From Chryseosolibacter indicum (GTDB lineage: Bacteria > Bacteroidota > Bacteroidia > Cytophagales > Cyclobacteriaceae), in contig NZ_JAHESD010000031.1 in the NCBI RefSeq assembly GCF_018598585.1, positions 1 through 59,576 on the forward strand: a DNA stretch of 59,576 nucleotides. Reading direction: 5' to 3'. The notes beneath the pieces are model-generated. The model ran no database searches and was not told where the DNA came from. It worked only from the letters and a program-made list of their open reading frames with translations. The position numbers were made by a program, and so were the translations under genes. Every line of letters begins with the position of its first letter. Position 1 is the first letter of the stretch. Shown one piece after another: positions 43,939 through 52,955 of the stretch.

Positions 43939-44201
43939 TTGCAAAAGTCAAATTTATGCAAAAAGTAGGGGTATTTTAGAAGCCAGACTTAAATTTACAT
44001 CTAACCGGATAGCGTTGATCTTATTCTTGGAGTCACTAACAAAGGGGATTTATTCTAAACATCTTAATACACACAATTAGAATATGGATGCATCCACAGA
44101 AACACAACAAACCAGAAGGGTATGGGTATATTTGTAAGTATCCTTATAAGTTTCTGGTCGGGCTTTAAAAGGGTTGGGCGAATTATGAACTTGATAGAAT
44201 C

Positions 44202-44384
44202 ATGACTAAATCATTAACTGGCGAACAAGTTGGTTTGCCAATCTGGCATAATATCACAAAAAAGGAAGTGATTGATTTCCCTCCTTCATTAGCTGATAAG
44301 CTCGTGAGAAATACGTCTGCTTACACGGTGGAGGAGATTGCCAATGAAATAGCTGAAGTAATCAGAGAAAATGTAGTTAAATAA
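44202..44384 (+). CDS. 60-residue protein, possible antitoxin of the DUF3800 cassette
   Basis: The small acidic protein has a beta start (TGEQVGLPIWHNITKKEVIDF) and a C-terminal helix (TVEEIANEIAEVIRENVV). It is placed 7 bp before DUF3800, so the two are co-transcribed. The size and helix fit an antitoxin or accessory subunit, but I recognise no family. A -7-like TATATTTG lies at 44127-44134, about 68 bp upstream. Confidence 0.5.
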   Translation: MTKSLTGEQVGLPIWHNITKKEVIDFPPSLADKLVRNTSAYTVEEIANEIAEVIRENVVK

Positions 44385-44391
44385 GATACTT

Positions 44392-45087
44392 ATGGATTTT
44401 GAAGTATACTGTGATGAGAGTGGTTTAGAATCTTTAACACGAAAGGATGCCCATCTTTTCACAGGTATCGGTGGAATTTGGTTTCCTGCAGAGTACCGAG
44501 ATCACTTTAAAGAGCAGGTATCCCTGATAAAAGAAAAGCATAAGGTTCACGGTGAATTGAAATGGAAAAAAGTATCGCCCAGGTATTTTGACCTGTACAA
44601 GGACGTAATTGATTTCTTTTTCTTAACTGGATATTTAAGATTCAGAGTTGTTCTTATCGAATCATCGAAGGTTGATAATATCAAATTTAACAACGAGGAT
44701 GCGGAGCTTGGATTCTATAAGTTCTATTATCAACTCCTTCATCATTGGATATTTGACTTCAATACGTATGATGTCTTTCTTGATCTTAAGATAAATCGTA
44801 ACAAAGGGAGGCTTAAGGAATTAGAAAGAGTATTGGATCTTTCAAATCTCACATCAGACATAAAGCAAGTACAGGGGCTGCCTTCAGAACAATCAATAGG
44901 TATTCAATTGGCTGATGTGCTGACCGGCCTCGTCACCACGAAATTCAATAAGGAAGCGAAGGGTTCAGCAAAGCTTGGACTTATTCAGCACATCGAAGAA
45001 AAGTTTCTTGGAAAACCAATTGCACCAACGTCAAAATGGGATGAGAAGTTCAACGTGTTCAAGATCAACTTAAAAGGCGGTTGGTAA
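44392..45087 (+). CDS. DUF3800 protein (RNase H-fold nuclease-like)
   Basis: The 231-residue DUF3800 protein shows VYCDESG at residues 4-10 (the first acidic residues of the fold), FTGIGGIWFP, GELKWKKV, the strand YDVFLDLKINRNK and the terminal acidic segment IGIQLADVLTGLV. The family has an RNase H-like fold and recurs in defence islands, but its reaction is not proven. It overlaps the next gene by one base (TAATG) and follows the 60-residue protein by 7 bp. Confidence 0.85.
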   Translation: MDFEVYCDESGLESLTRKDAHLFTGIGGIWFPAEYRDHFKEQVSLIKEKHKVHGELKWKKVSPRYFDLYKDVIDFFFLTGYLRFRVVLIESSKVDNIKFNNEDAELGFYKFYYQLLHHWIFDFNTYDVFLDLKINRNKGRLKELERVLDLSNLTSDIKQVQGLPSEQSIGIQLADVLTGLVTTKFNKEAKGSAKLGLIQHIEEKFLGKPIAPTSKWDEKFNVFKINLKGGW

Positions 45088-45563
45088 TGACTTACAAGAA
45101 AATTAAATCCCATAAAATGACGGAAGCTGAACTCCGGCGGCTTTGGAAGGATGAGTATTGTGATCCAGGAAAGGCAATACTCACTTTCGACAACGTCCAA
45201 GTAAAATTTTATGAGAACATGTTTGATCACGTATTTTTCGAAAGCGCAAATCGAAAATTCAGAGACAAATCAATTCTTTCGCTCAATCGACTGGAGAAGA
45301 TGCTATGGATCAAAGATACTCTTCAAGACCCTACGGCTGTGCTAAAGCAAGGGTGGGATCGGGATACCAAAACGTATGACAATGGAAGGCGAGTAGCACT
45401 TGTCAAAGACGGGTATGTCGTAGTTATTCGATTTACCGGTTTACTCAAGGCCTCCTTTGTGACGGCATATGAACTAACAGATGAGGAAGGAAACAATAAT
45501 AAAATTTTGACGAGCCCCGATTGGATTAGAGATGAGCAATATGTTGGAAAGGCCCAAGAATAA
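45087..45563 (+). CDS. BECR/RelE-like nuclease-type protein (PBECR-like)
   Basis: The 158-residue protein counts from the ATG that overlaps the DUF3800 stop. The second half (about 70-140) has the order LNRLEKMLWIKDTLQDPTAV, RRVALVKDGYVVVIRF, ASFVTAYELTD, which is the pattern of the phage-associated Barnase-EndoU-ColicinE5-RelE (BECR) nuclease families. The first half is unique. Translational coupling makes it the third subunit of a 60-aa/DUF3800/BECR cassette. Toxin-like RNase activity is inference. Confidence 0.6.
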   Translation: MTYKKIKSHKMTEAELRRLWKDEYCDPGKAILTFDNVQVKFYENMFDHVFFESANRKFRDKSILSLNRLEKMLWIKDTLQDPTAVLKQGWDRDTKTYDNGRRVALVKDGYVVVIRFTGLLKASFVTAYELTDEEGNNNKILTSPDWIRDEQYVGKAQE

Positions 45564-45738
45564 AAAGAACGCTGATTTGGGTTCAGCGTTCGAGACCTTT
45601 GTAGGTTCCCTACCAAAGGTAAAGAACAATTCAAAACTATCATCTAGAACGGAATTATCCAAAAATAGTTCGCGCCTTTACAAACCGCAGGAAAACATGC
45701 ATAGAAAAAGGTCATTTTCTAAAACGTGTAGAAAATAA
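45541..45738 (+). CDS. doubtful short basic frame after the BECR gene
   Basis: The 65-codon frame (MLERPKNKKNADLGSAFETF...) overlaps the last 23 bp of the BECR gene in another frame. It is lysine- and serine-rich, without a recognised family. The overlap is like toxin-antitoxin pairs, but composition could be accidental. Confidence 0.2.
   Translation: MLERPKNKKNADLGSAFETFVGSLPKVKNNSKLSSRTELSKNSSRLYKPQENMHRKRSFSKTCRK
45567..45591. terminator. hairpin behind the BECR stop
   Basis: A perfect 9-bp inverted repeat GAACGCTGA/TCAGCGTTC starts 4 bp after the BECR stop codon. On the minus strand it is followed by TTTTTATTC, so it terminates best in that direction; in the plus direction there is no U-tract. 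Confidence 0.45.
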
Positions 45739-46495
45739 GGCTTCCATAGCTCATCGAGAAAGCGTCTATTTTCTCCATAACGCCCAGCAGAATTCTCCAA
45801 AAAACAGTCTCGATTGATCATAAAAATACTGATATACAGATATTTGATACTAATTCTGGTTTTCGCCTTTTCTCCAAAATAGGTTTTAGCCCCTCACCAT
45901 AATCCGAGCATTATCTATGGAAACACCTAATTTTAAAGAAGATCTCATTAGCTAGATTCCAGCGCTTCAGCTTCTTGTGAAGTTGGGTTTACCTACCGCC
46001 CGCTGAGGCCCAGCGGCTACGCCAGGGCAAAACCAGCAACGGATTGTTGGAAGACGTACTACCTAGTCAGAATCTCGCCTTCCTTTACGAAACGGGCGAG
46101 CTGGTTTTTCAGTGCCGCATCAGTCGCAGGAATAGCTACCTTCAAATTCAGGAAAAGAAAAGGCATATTGCTAGACAGAAAGCGGCTTTATAATAAAATC
46201 CGACATACTCGGTTAATACTTTTCCATCGTACCAGCATAGGTCCCTTTCCCCAAGTAGATGCTTCTTTTAGTTGACGATCAGAAATCCACCATACTTTTT
46301 TAAAGCACCGACTATTCTCTTATTATTTAAAATCTCTTGATGTCGTTCTTCAAATACTGAGCTATTCTTTTAAAATGATCTATATACTGTTTAGAAGAAT
46401 AAATTCGAAATCATACCTGATAACTCTATCGAGAGGAATCACAGTAACGTTTTACTCATACGCATATCGAATATTGTATTGATATGGAACCAATT
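45739..46495. other. 757-bp gap with decayed coding material
   Basis: No intact gene. On the minus strand 46059-46187 is open and reads NMPFLFLNLKVAIPAT, then DAALKNQLARFVKEGEI before a stop, clearly protein-like but unrecognised. A GC-rich hairpin (CGCTG/CAGCG) lies near 46002-46016. Confidence 0.35.
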
Positions 46496-46795
46496 TCAAG
46501 CTGCTTCCCCCATAACTGCTCTAATGAGCGCAGTAGCCCAAACCGTACCACTTGCCAAAAAAACTCCTCCAAAGAACCGATGAACAAAATTTTTAAATTT
46601 CATTATAAGCAAAATGCCAAGAAATATTAACATCGGAGCACAGAAAAAAACTCTTGTGGTCACAAAGATGTCATCCGCATATAGACCTGTATTCCATACA
46701 AAAACAACCCAGTATCTAAGTATTGCAAAAAGAAAAAATGCAGCTGAGATGTAAATCAAAAGAAGTATCAACCAATTATTTTGCCTCGTCCTCAT
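46496..46795 (-). CDS. three-helix membrane protein, probable immunity protein of the Rhs tip
   Basis: The 99-residue protein has about three transmembrane segments (9-28, 48-66, 75-93) and no known family. Its ATG overlaps the stop of the Rhs toxin frame as ATGA (46795-46792), the usual coupling between a polymorphic toxin and its immunity gene. A membrane location suits protection against a lipase-type toxin (inference). Confidence 0.6.
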   Translation of the reverse strand: MRTRQNNWLILLLIYISAAFFLFAILRYWVVFVWNTGLYADDIFVTTRVFFCAPMLIFLGILLIMKFKNFVHRFFGGVFLASGTVWATALIRAVMGEAA

Positions 46796-47775
46796 TTTTT
46801 AATCAGTTTTTGTAAAATTTCATGTATGACCTCTCCAGCCGTTAGTTCATCTATTGTATCATCTGTGACTCGTCGCTTCTTTCCATTGTTATCGACATAT
46901 GAAACTTTTATTCGATTGGTAATTCCTTTCTGCGAGCCCATCCGCTCTTTTATTTTCCCCACCCCTTGATCCTAAAATAGAAGAGGTTGGTTGATAAATA
47001 TTTAGACTTTCAGTTGTGTTCTCAGAAACTATTCGATCAAGCTGGTCACTTTGGTCTCCTGCAGCAGCATCAACGGTTACTAAAAAGTTAACTTTAATCT
47101 TATTCTGTTTCAGTCGTTTTTCTAGATGGTGAGCTAGTACACCCCCATAACTATATCCATATACTACTACTCGCCCACCTGAACCGTAATTCTTTAAACC
47201 ATAATCATATGCTTCTTGTGTGAGCTCCTCCAATTTCCCTTCAGCGATTGTACTTGAAATTCCGGCAACTGAACCATACTGTCCTCCATAAACTTTAGTA
47301 CTCCAGTATGTGGATGGGAAGTTTTGAACCGATCCACCTCGTATCAAAATATTACTTTCTCAGGCGTAAAGCAATATCACCTGTAGATCCTAAACCACGA
47401 TTGGATGATAAGTCAGCACCTGCAAAAATCACTGCTACATCACATTCGATCACTTCCCTTAATATCAATAAACCGAATTGGATTATTGAAAGCATAAGCG
47501 TATGGTGAAATGGATTCGTATCGTTCCACGCCAGGATGTACGGAATTCCATCTACCTATTTCAGAAAAATACATTCTTGTCCCGTAGTCAGACCAACTCA
47601 AACCTAATTCATCCTGCTTTTCTTTGCCATTGTATTGATAAAGATTCTGTATGCTGTTTTCTCTCTTATAAAAGTTGTAAGTCAATCCAAACGGATAGTA
47701 GTCTTGCGTCAGTATTACAGCGTACTTAATATGTTCCACTTTAAAATCATCGGAATACACTTCAACAGCACAGTG
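46792..47775 (-). pseudogene. Rhs-core end plus alpha/beta-hydrolase toxin, three frameshifts
   Basis: Reading order on the minus strand: the last 100 residues of an Rhs/YD repeat-associated core (VYSDDFKVEH, DYYPFGLTYN, YNGKEKQDELGLSWSDYGTR, YAYAFNNPIRFIDIKG); a +frame piece ECDVAVIFAGADLSSNRGLG; a third frame SNILIRGGSVQNFP through VVVYGYSYGGVLAHHLEKRL; and a fourth KGITNRIKVSYVDNNGKK...HEILQKLIKK ending 46792. GYSYG is a GxSxG nucleophile elbow, so the tip is a lipase/esterase-type toxin. The long N-terminal Rhs shell is missing; only a tip cassette remains. The frameshifts may be decay or read error. Confidence 0.7.
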
Positions 47776-48069
47776 TTAAAAGCGATCCCAGTTCGATAAA
47801 CCCATAAAGAAAAACAAGAAGAAGAATGAACTACATAAATAGATAATACGTCTCAAAATATTTTTCCTTAAAATAAAATTGAGTATTCCAGCAACAAAAA
47901 GAATGAACATATTAAAAAAAGAAAACACAAAAATGAAGGTCATCAGAAATGGCCATTGCCCTGTAAAGTTCAAATTAATGAGTTCGAACTCCTCCATCAA
48001 TGCACTCGCTGTGTTAATCAAAAGAACAAAACTTGCTAAATCTAAATAAGTTAAAAGAATACGTTTCAT
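47776..48069 (-). CDS. small membrane protein, possible second immunity protein
   Basis: The protein has 97 residues from ATG 48069 (MKRILLTYLD) with about three hydrophobic segments (4-22, 36-60, 73-90) and a basic loop ILRKNILRRI. The longer frame from 48132 would overlap the preceding gene. It follows the 72-aa gene by 10 bp and directly precedes the Rhs fragment. No family recognised. Confidence 0.5.
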   Translation of the reverse strand: MKRILLTYLDLASFVLLINTASALMEEFELINLNFTGQWPFLMTFIFVFSFFNMFILFVAGILNFILRKNILRRIIYLCSSFFFLFFFMGLSNWDRF

Positions 48070-48079
48070 CCTTACTGTA

Positions 48080-48298
48080 TCAATAAATAACAATGTTATT
48101 ACCTCTTGTGGTCCTTTCCTGAAACCAATCATCCGACTCTGCTAGCTTGTCACGCATATCTTCATTAAAGTGATCATAGTTTATTGTGTTAACTTCAGCA
48201 CCGTTGATTCCTGAAGCTATCGCTTTGTTCGTTTCAAAAACACCCATTCCACTTGCTAAATTCAATATCCCCTGTATTTCCTCTAAATCTCCTGTCAT
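48080..48298 (-). CDS. 72-residue hypothetical, possible toxin-tip remnant
   Basis: The small acidic protein begins LEEIQGILNLASGMGVFETN and continues INYDHFNEDMRDKLAESDDW, without signal or membrane helix. It has an in-frame stop just upstream of the ATG, so it is not the end of a longer open Rhs frame. Paired with the membrane gene that follows, it resembles a degraded toxin-immunity unit, but no family is recognised. Confidence 0.35.
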   Translation of the reverse strand: MTGDLEEIQGILNLASGMGVFETNKAIASGINGAEVNTINYDHFNEDMRDKLAESDDWFQERTTRGNNIVIY

Positions 48299-48446
48299 TT
48301 CACTTGTAATTCAAGTAAATTAAAGAATTCCAAAAAAATTTGATTCTCACGCTCCCTCCTTTGGAGGGGTCATGTCATGTATGGAATAAAGAGTCGCCTT
48401 TTCTATTGGTTATTAAATTTCAGGAGTATAAAATCATTTAGCGCTC

Positions 48447-49385
48447 ATGGGAAACACAAAGTATGACGATCTTATGAAACGGTGGCTCACAAACCAGGTC
48501 ACTGAAACCGAACGTATAAAGATCGAGGCATGGCTTGACTCAATAGATGAGGGAGATGCTGATGATCTTGAAATGACTGACCAGGAGGCTGAGGAAATCT
48601 TTAACAGAATAACCAGCAACAGCGACAACATCAGGGAGATCCGGTCATTTAAACCTGAAAGCATCCGGAAGAAAAATCGACCACGGTGGATCTTGCAAAT
48701 CGCTGCCAGTTTGTTTTTAGTTGCTGTGGCCACGTATACGATCTGGACAATTGCTGATCCTCCTGTCGCTGCCATCAAGAAAATAACGCTTAATGACGGA
48801 TCATTGGTTTGGGTGCGAGGAGACAGTAAGCTCTCCTATTCTGAAAGCGCTGAGGGACGTTTTGCGGACCTGGACGGAGAAGCGCTTTTTGAAGTAGCCA
48901 AAGACCCTACGCGACCCTTTACAATTCGCTATAAAGATGTTAATGCCCGTGTGGTGGGCACAAGCTTCAGTTTGAAAACGGGCGACAGCTTACAACTCGT
49001 GGTTTTAACCGGGACGGTGAATCTCTCATCAGCAGCAGATAAGGAGGGATTGAATATTCTCATGAATGAGAAAGCCATCTATACAGCTCATTCCGGGATA
49101 AAGAAATTTTCACTTCTTCAAAATGAAGCACAAGCCGTGATAGCTGATACAGAGTATAACATGAACTTCACAAACGCCACGTTTGATGAGGTGATTGAAA
49201 AGATCGAGCGAAAGTTTGACGTCAGGATTACGCTTTCTGATAATTCAATCGGCGAATGTCACCTGAACCTTGATATTACAGACCATTCGCTGGAAAGCTC
49301 GTTGCAGATGATCACATCTGTACTAAACGTAGCGTATCTCATCAATGGAGATCAAATTATATTCACGGGCACTGGCTGCAAGTAA
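48447..49385 (+). CDS. FecR-family anti-sigma factor
   Basis: The 312-residue inner-membrane regulator has an N-terminal sigma-binding helical part (DLMKRWLTNQVTETERIKIE), one transmembrane helix (about 72-92, WILQIAASLFLVAVATYTIW), a periplasmic FecR domain (VWVRGDSKLSYSESAEGRFA, LDGEALFEVAKD, VVGTSFSL), and a DUF4974 tail (FTNATFDEVIEKIERKFDV). It transmits signals from the SusC/TonB receptor downstream to an ECF sigma factor. The usual adjacent sigma gene is absent; the only one in the window is at 41881-42447. Confidence 0.92.
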   Translation: MGNTKYDDLMKRWLTNQVTETERIKIEAWLDSIDEGDADDLEMTDQEAEEIFNRITSNSDNIREIRSFKPESIRKKNRPRWILQIAASLFLVAVATYTIWTIADPPVAAIKKITLNDGSLVWVRGDSKLSYSESAEGRFADLDGEALFEVAKDPTRPFTIRYKDVNARVVGTSFSLKTGDSLQLVVLTGTVNLSSAADKEGLNILMNEKAIYTAHSGIKKFSLLQNEAQAVIADTEYNMNFTNATFDEVIEKIERKFDVRITLSDNSIGECHLNLDITDHSLESSLQMITSVLNVAYLINGDQIIFTGTGCK

Positions 49386-49454
49386 AACCTAAACCCTGAT
49401 CCTATGAAGAGTCCATCCGCCTCTAATCTCAATACGTCATAAGAAAATAAAACA

Positions 49455-49472
49455 GGAGTGCGCCAACACTCC
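49455..49472 (+). terminator. weak hairpin between fecR and susC
   Basis: The stem GGAGTG/CACTCC has a 6-nt loop followed by CGTTTGTTTG. It may terminate or attenuate between the regulatory gene and the receptor gene. Confidence 0.4.
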
Positions 49473-49573
49473 CGTTTGTTTGCTCCCAAGAATTTCCACA
49501 CCCATAGGAGGGGCGAGGCTAGGAGCGCTTTGTCTAAATCCGATCACAGAACCTAAACAAAACATTGAAATTT

Positions 49574-52500
49574 ATGAAGAAAATCTTTACCGAGAAACTT
49601 TGGAAGCTTATGAGAATTTGCGCCACCCAAGGGTTATTTGCTGTATTGATTTGTGGGGTATCAATTGCCTTTGATAACCACGGACAAGTGCTGGACAGGG
49701 AAATCAGTATCACTGTCTCTGAAGTTTCATTTGATCTGGCCCTTATCGAAATCGCCAACGCGGCGCACGTGAAATTTGCCTACAGCCCGGAACTGCTCAA
49801 TGTAAAAGACCCAATCAGTTTGAATGTTGAGAACATGACGGTACGTGAAATCTTAAACAACCTCCTCCTTCCAAAACAGATAAGCTACGTGGTGCAAAGG
49901 GATAGCGTAACCATTTCTTTAAAACGAATTCCAAAACAAAAAATAACCTTAAATAATACAGATAGTTTGACTGAAACCGATAGATCGTTAAATACAACAT
50001 TAACCGGGATAGTGATTGATGTAGCCAGCCAGCCCATTGCCGGGGTTAATGTTGTCATAAAGGGATCTACAATTGGAACAACCACTGATGCATCCGGAAG
50101 GTTTTCAATTGAGGTTGACAAAAAAGATATTCTTGTATTTTCCTTTATCGGATACGCACCAAAAGAAGTACAAGTAGGAAACCAAACTAATATTGAAGTT
50201 ATTCTTTTGGAAGACATTCAAAGTTTAGGAGAGGTTGTTGTGAACGCGGGGTATTGGGAGGTTAAAGAGAAGGAACAAACAGGGAGTATTGCAAGAATTA
50301 CATCAAAGGAAGTTGAGAAACAAAATGTAAACAATCCGCTTCAAGCCCTCCAAGGAAGACTAACGGGGGTCTACATTGAACAAAATACCGGCATGCCGGG
50401 TGGGGGTTTTAATATCCTGGTACGTGGACAAAATAGTTTGAGAACCGGCTCAGGTAATACGGTCAACGGGAATCTACCGCTTTATTTAATTGATGGAGTT
50501 CCTTTTACATCAACCTCTTTGACCTCTTCATCAATAAGCTCAAGTAACCTAAAGGGCGGAAATCCCCTAAGCACAATAAATCCGGGTGACATAGAAAGCA
50601 TTGAGGTCTTAAAGGACGCAGACGCAACTGCTATTTACGGTTCCAGAGGGGCAAACGGAGTAATTTTAATAACCACGAAAAAAGCAAAAGCGGGGAAAGC
50701 CTCTATTAATTTTGACTTCAATCAGGGGTTCTCTCAGATCGGTAACACAATGGATTTGCTGAGTACGCAGCAATATGTAACCATGAGGAAAGAGGCCATA
50801 AAGAATGATGGGCTAAGTGATTTAATTGGTGATTCTGAGTACGATGCATACTGGCCGGACTTAACCTTATGGGATACGGCACGGTATACAGACTGGCAGA
50901 AGGAACTGATTGGGAATACAGGTCGTATTACCAACGCCCAGCTATCGATTTCGGGTGGAACTCATAAAACACAATTTTTATTTGGTGGAGGGTATTACCG
51001 TGAAACCACAGTCTTCCCTGGTACCAATTCATTCAATCGAAGTACCGGGAAACTGCAGATCAATCACCAATCTGAAAACAGCAAATTCAAAATTTCAGGA
51101 TCAGCGAATTATAGCGCTAGTGTAAGCAGTATACCAAGCGTTGATTTCACCTCGCTTGCTGTCTCACTATCGCCAAATGCTCCCAGCCTGTATAACGAAA
51201 ATGGTGATCTGAATTGGGAAGAAAGTACCTGGTCCAATCCTATCGCCCTTCTGAGACGAAAATATTCAAGTTCAATTGAGAATTTTGTCAGCAATGCATC
51301 CTTAAGCTATGAAGTCATTGAACACCTGAATCTTAAGTCAACCATGGGATTTACCAGTATGACGGTCGATGAAATTTCGACCAATCCCTTATCCGCTTAT
51401 GATCCAAATGATTTAAAGGGCAGAACAGGTTCCTCAAGTTTTGGTGACAGTAATTTGCAAACCTGGATTGCCGAGCCTCAGATAGATTATTTCCGGACCA
51501 TTGCAAACGGCGTGCTAACCGCCCTGGTAGGAACAACTTTTCAGCAGACTGTACAATCTGGTAAATCAATACGTGCAACGGGGTATACAAATGATGCACT
51601 TTTAGAAAACATTGACGCAGCCACTGGCATCGATGTAGTAAATGCAAGCTATTCGCAATATAGGTACAGTGCATTGTTCGCGCGAATAAACTACAACTGG
51701 CGGGAGAAATATATCTTAAATCTTACAGGCAGACGGGATGGATCAAGTCGTTTCGGGCGAGGTCGGCGTTTTGCAAACTTTGGAGCAATTGGCGCGGCAT
51801 GGATTTTCTCTAACGAGAATTTTCTTCAATCACTTTTTCCAATTATCTCGTTTGGAAAACTGAGAACAAGTTACGGATCAACGGGTAGTGATGCAATTGG
51901 AAACTACCAGTATCTCGATACATTCTCTCCAACGCAATATCCCTATAATGGATCCACTGGTCTTGTATTGGCCAGACTTTCGAACCCGGATTATTCATGG
52001 GAAAAAAATAACAAATGGGAAGCAGCGTTTGAGCTTGGTCTGCTTGAAAACAAAATATTTCTGTCAGCAGCTCACTATATAAACCGATCATCGGGTCAAC
52101 TGGTTGGCCTTCCATTACCAGTGATGACTGGCCAATCTACTGTCCAGTTCAACCTCCCAGCAGTAGTGGAAAATAAGGGATGGGAATTTCAGGTCTCTTC
52201 TTCCAACATTAATTCGAATAGGTTTCAGTGGACAAGCTCCTTTAATATCACAATTCCTGCAAATCGTTTAGTGAAGTTTCCTGATATTCAAAACTTCCCA
52301 GCCTACGACAGTCGATACGTGGTTGGTAAATCATTGTTCATAGCAAAGAATTTTCAATTCGATCAGGTTGATCCTGAAACGGGTCTTTATGCTTTCATTG
52401 ACTTGAATGGTGATGATAATATTAGCAGCACCCTCGATTTGGTGGGACGAAAAGAAGTTACACAACAGTATTATGGAGGTGTTGGTAACACACTAAAATA

Positions 52501-52945
52501 CAAAGGACTTCAATTGGATTTTTTCTTTCAGTACGTTAAACAAACTGGCTATGGATACCACAGATCTTTTACCATGCCGGGTGACTTGTCAAATCAGCCT
52601 GTTGAAGTAATGAAACGGTGGCAACATCCGGGTGAGGTAACTAACGTTCAAAAATTCTCATTCGCAGACCCGGACGCAAGTGTTGGTACGGCATTCAGCA
52701 GAAATTTATCATCCGATAATATTATTTCCGATGCTTCTTTTATTCGTTTGAAAACTGTTTCCCTTTCCTGGCAGCTTCCCGAAAAATGGAGCAAGAAGAT
52801 AAAACAGGCATCAGGTCGAATTTACATTCAGGGACAGAACCTGGTGACCTTTACAAACTACCTGGGGCTTGATCCCGAAAACCAAAACTCGCAGTCATTA
52901 CCTCCTTTAAGAATGCTTACAGTTGGATTACAAGTGGCCTTTTAA
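49574..52945 (+). CDS. SusC/RagA-type TonB-dependent receptor with STN domain
   Basis: The outer-membrane receptor has 1123 residues from ATG 49574 (the TTG at 49565 is unlikely). A signal segment (about 8-30) is followed by an STN domain (about 40-115, FDLALIEIANAAHVKFAYSP), which in this family contacts FecR; a carboxypeptidase-regulatory-like domain (LTGIVIDVASQPIAGVNVVI); the plug with LQGRLTGVYIEQNTG and IESIEVLKDADATAIYG; and a 22-strand barrel ending VGLQVAF. Imports a large nutrient with the SusD lipoprotein downstream. Substrate not deducible. Confidence 0.93.
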   Translation: MKKIFTEKLWKLMRICATQGLFAVLICGVSIAFDNHGQVLDREISITVSEVSFDLALIEIANAAHVKFAYSPELLNVKDPISLNVENMTVREILNNLLLPKQISYVVQRDSVTISLKRIPKQKITLNNTDSLTETDRSLNTTLTGIVIDVASQPIAGVNVVIKGSTIGTTTDASGRFSIEVDKKDILVFSFIGYAPKEVQVGNQTNIEVILLEDIQSLGEVVVNAGYWEVKEKEQTGSIARITSKEVEKQNVNNPLQALQGRLTGVYIEQNTGMPGGGFNILVRGQNSLRTGSGNTVNGNLPLYLIDGVPFTSTSLTSSSISSSNLKGGNPLSTINPGDIESIEVLKDADATAIYGSRGANGVILITTKKAKAGKASINFDFNQGFSQIGNTMDLLSTQQYVTMRKEAIKNDGLSDLIGDSEYDAYWPDLTLWDTARYTDWQKELIGNTGRITNAQLSISGGTHKTQFLFGGGYYRETTVFPGTNSFNRSTGKLQINHQSENSKFKISGSANYSASVSSIPSVDFTSLAVSLSPNAPSLYNENGDLNWEESTWSNPIALLRRKYSSSIENFVSNASLSYEVIEHLNLKSTMGFTSMTVDEISTNPLSAYDPNDLKGRTGSSSFGDSNLQTWIAEPQIDYFRTIANGVLTALVGTTFQQTVQSGKSIRATGYTNDALLENIDAATGIDVVNASYSQYRYSALFARINYNWREKYILNLTGRRDGSSRFGRGRRFANFGAIGAAWIFSNENFLQSLFPIISFGKLRTSYGSTGSDAIGNYQYLDTFSPTQYPYNGSTGLVLARLSNPDYSWEKNNKWEAAFELGLLENKIFLSAAHYINRSSGQLVGLPLPVMTGQSTVQFNLPAVVENKGWEFQVSSSNINSNRFQWTSSFNITIPANRLVKFPDIQNFPAYDSRYVVGKSLFIAKNFQFDQVDPETGLYAFIDLNGDDNISSTLDLVGRKEVTQQYYGGVGNTLKYKGLQLDFFFQYVKQTGYGYHRSFTMPGDLSNQPVEVMKRWQHPGEVTNVQKFSFADPDASVGTAFSRNLSSDNIISDASFIRLKTVSLSWQLPEKWSKKIKQASGRIYIQGQNLVTFTNYLGLDPENQNSQSLPPLRMLTVGLQVAF

Positions 52946-52955
52946 ACCTAGCAAC

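Noticed and set aside
44127-44134. TATATTTG as promoter of the DUF3800 cassette
   Set aside because: It matches the -7 element but has no -33 TTTG at proper spacing, so not listed as a feature.
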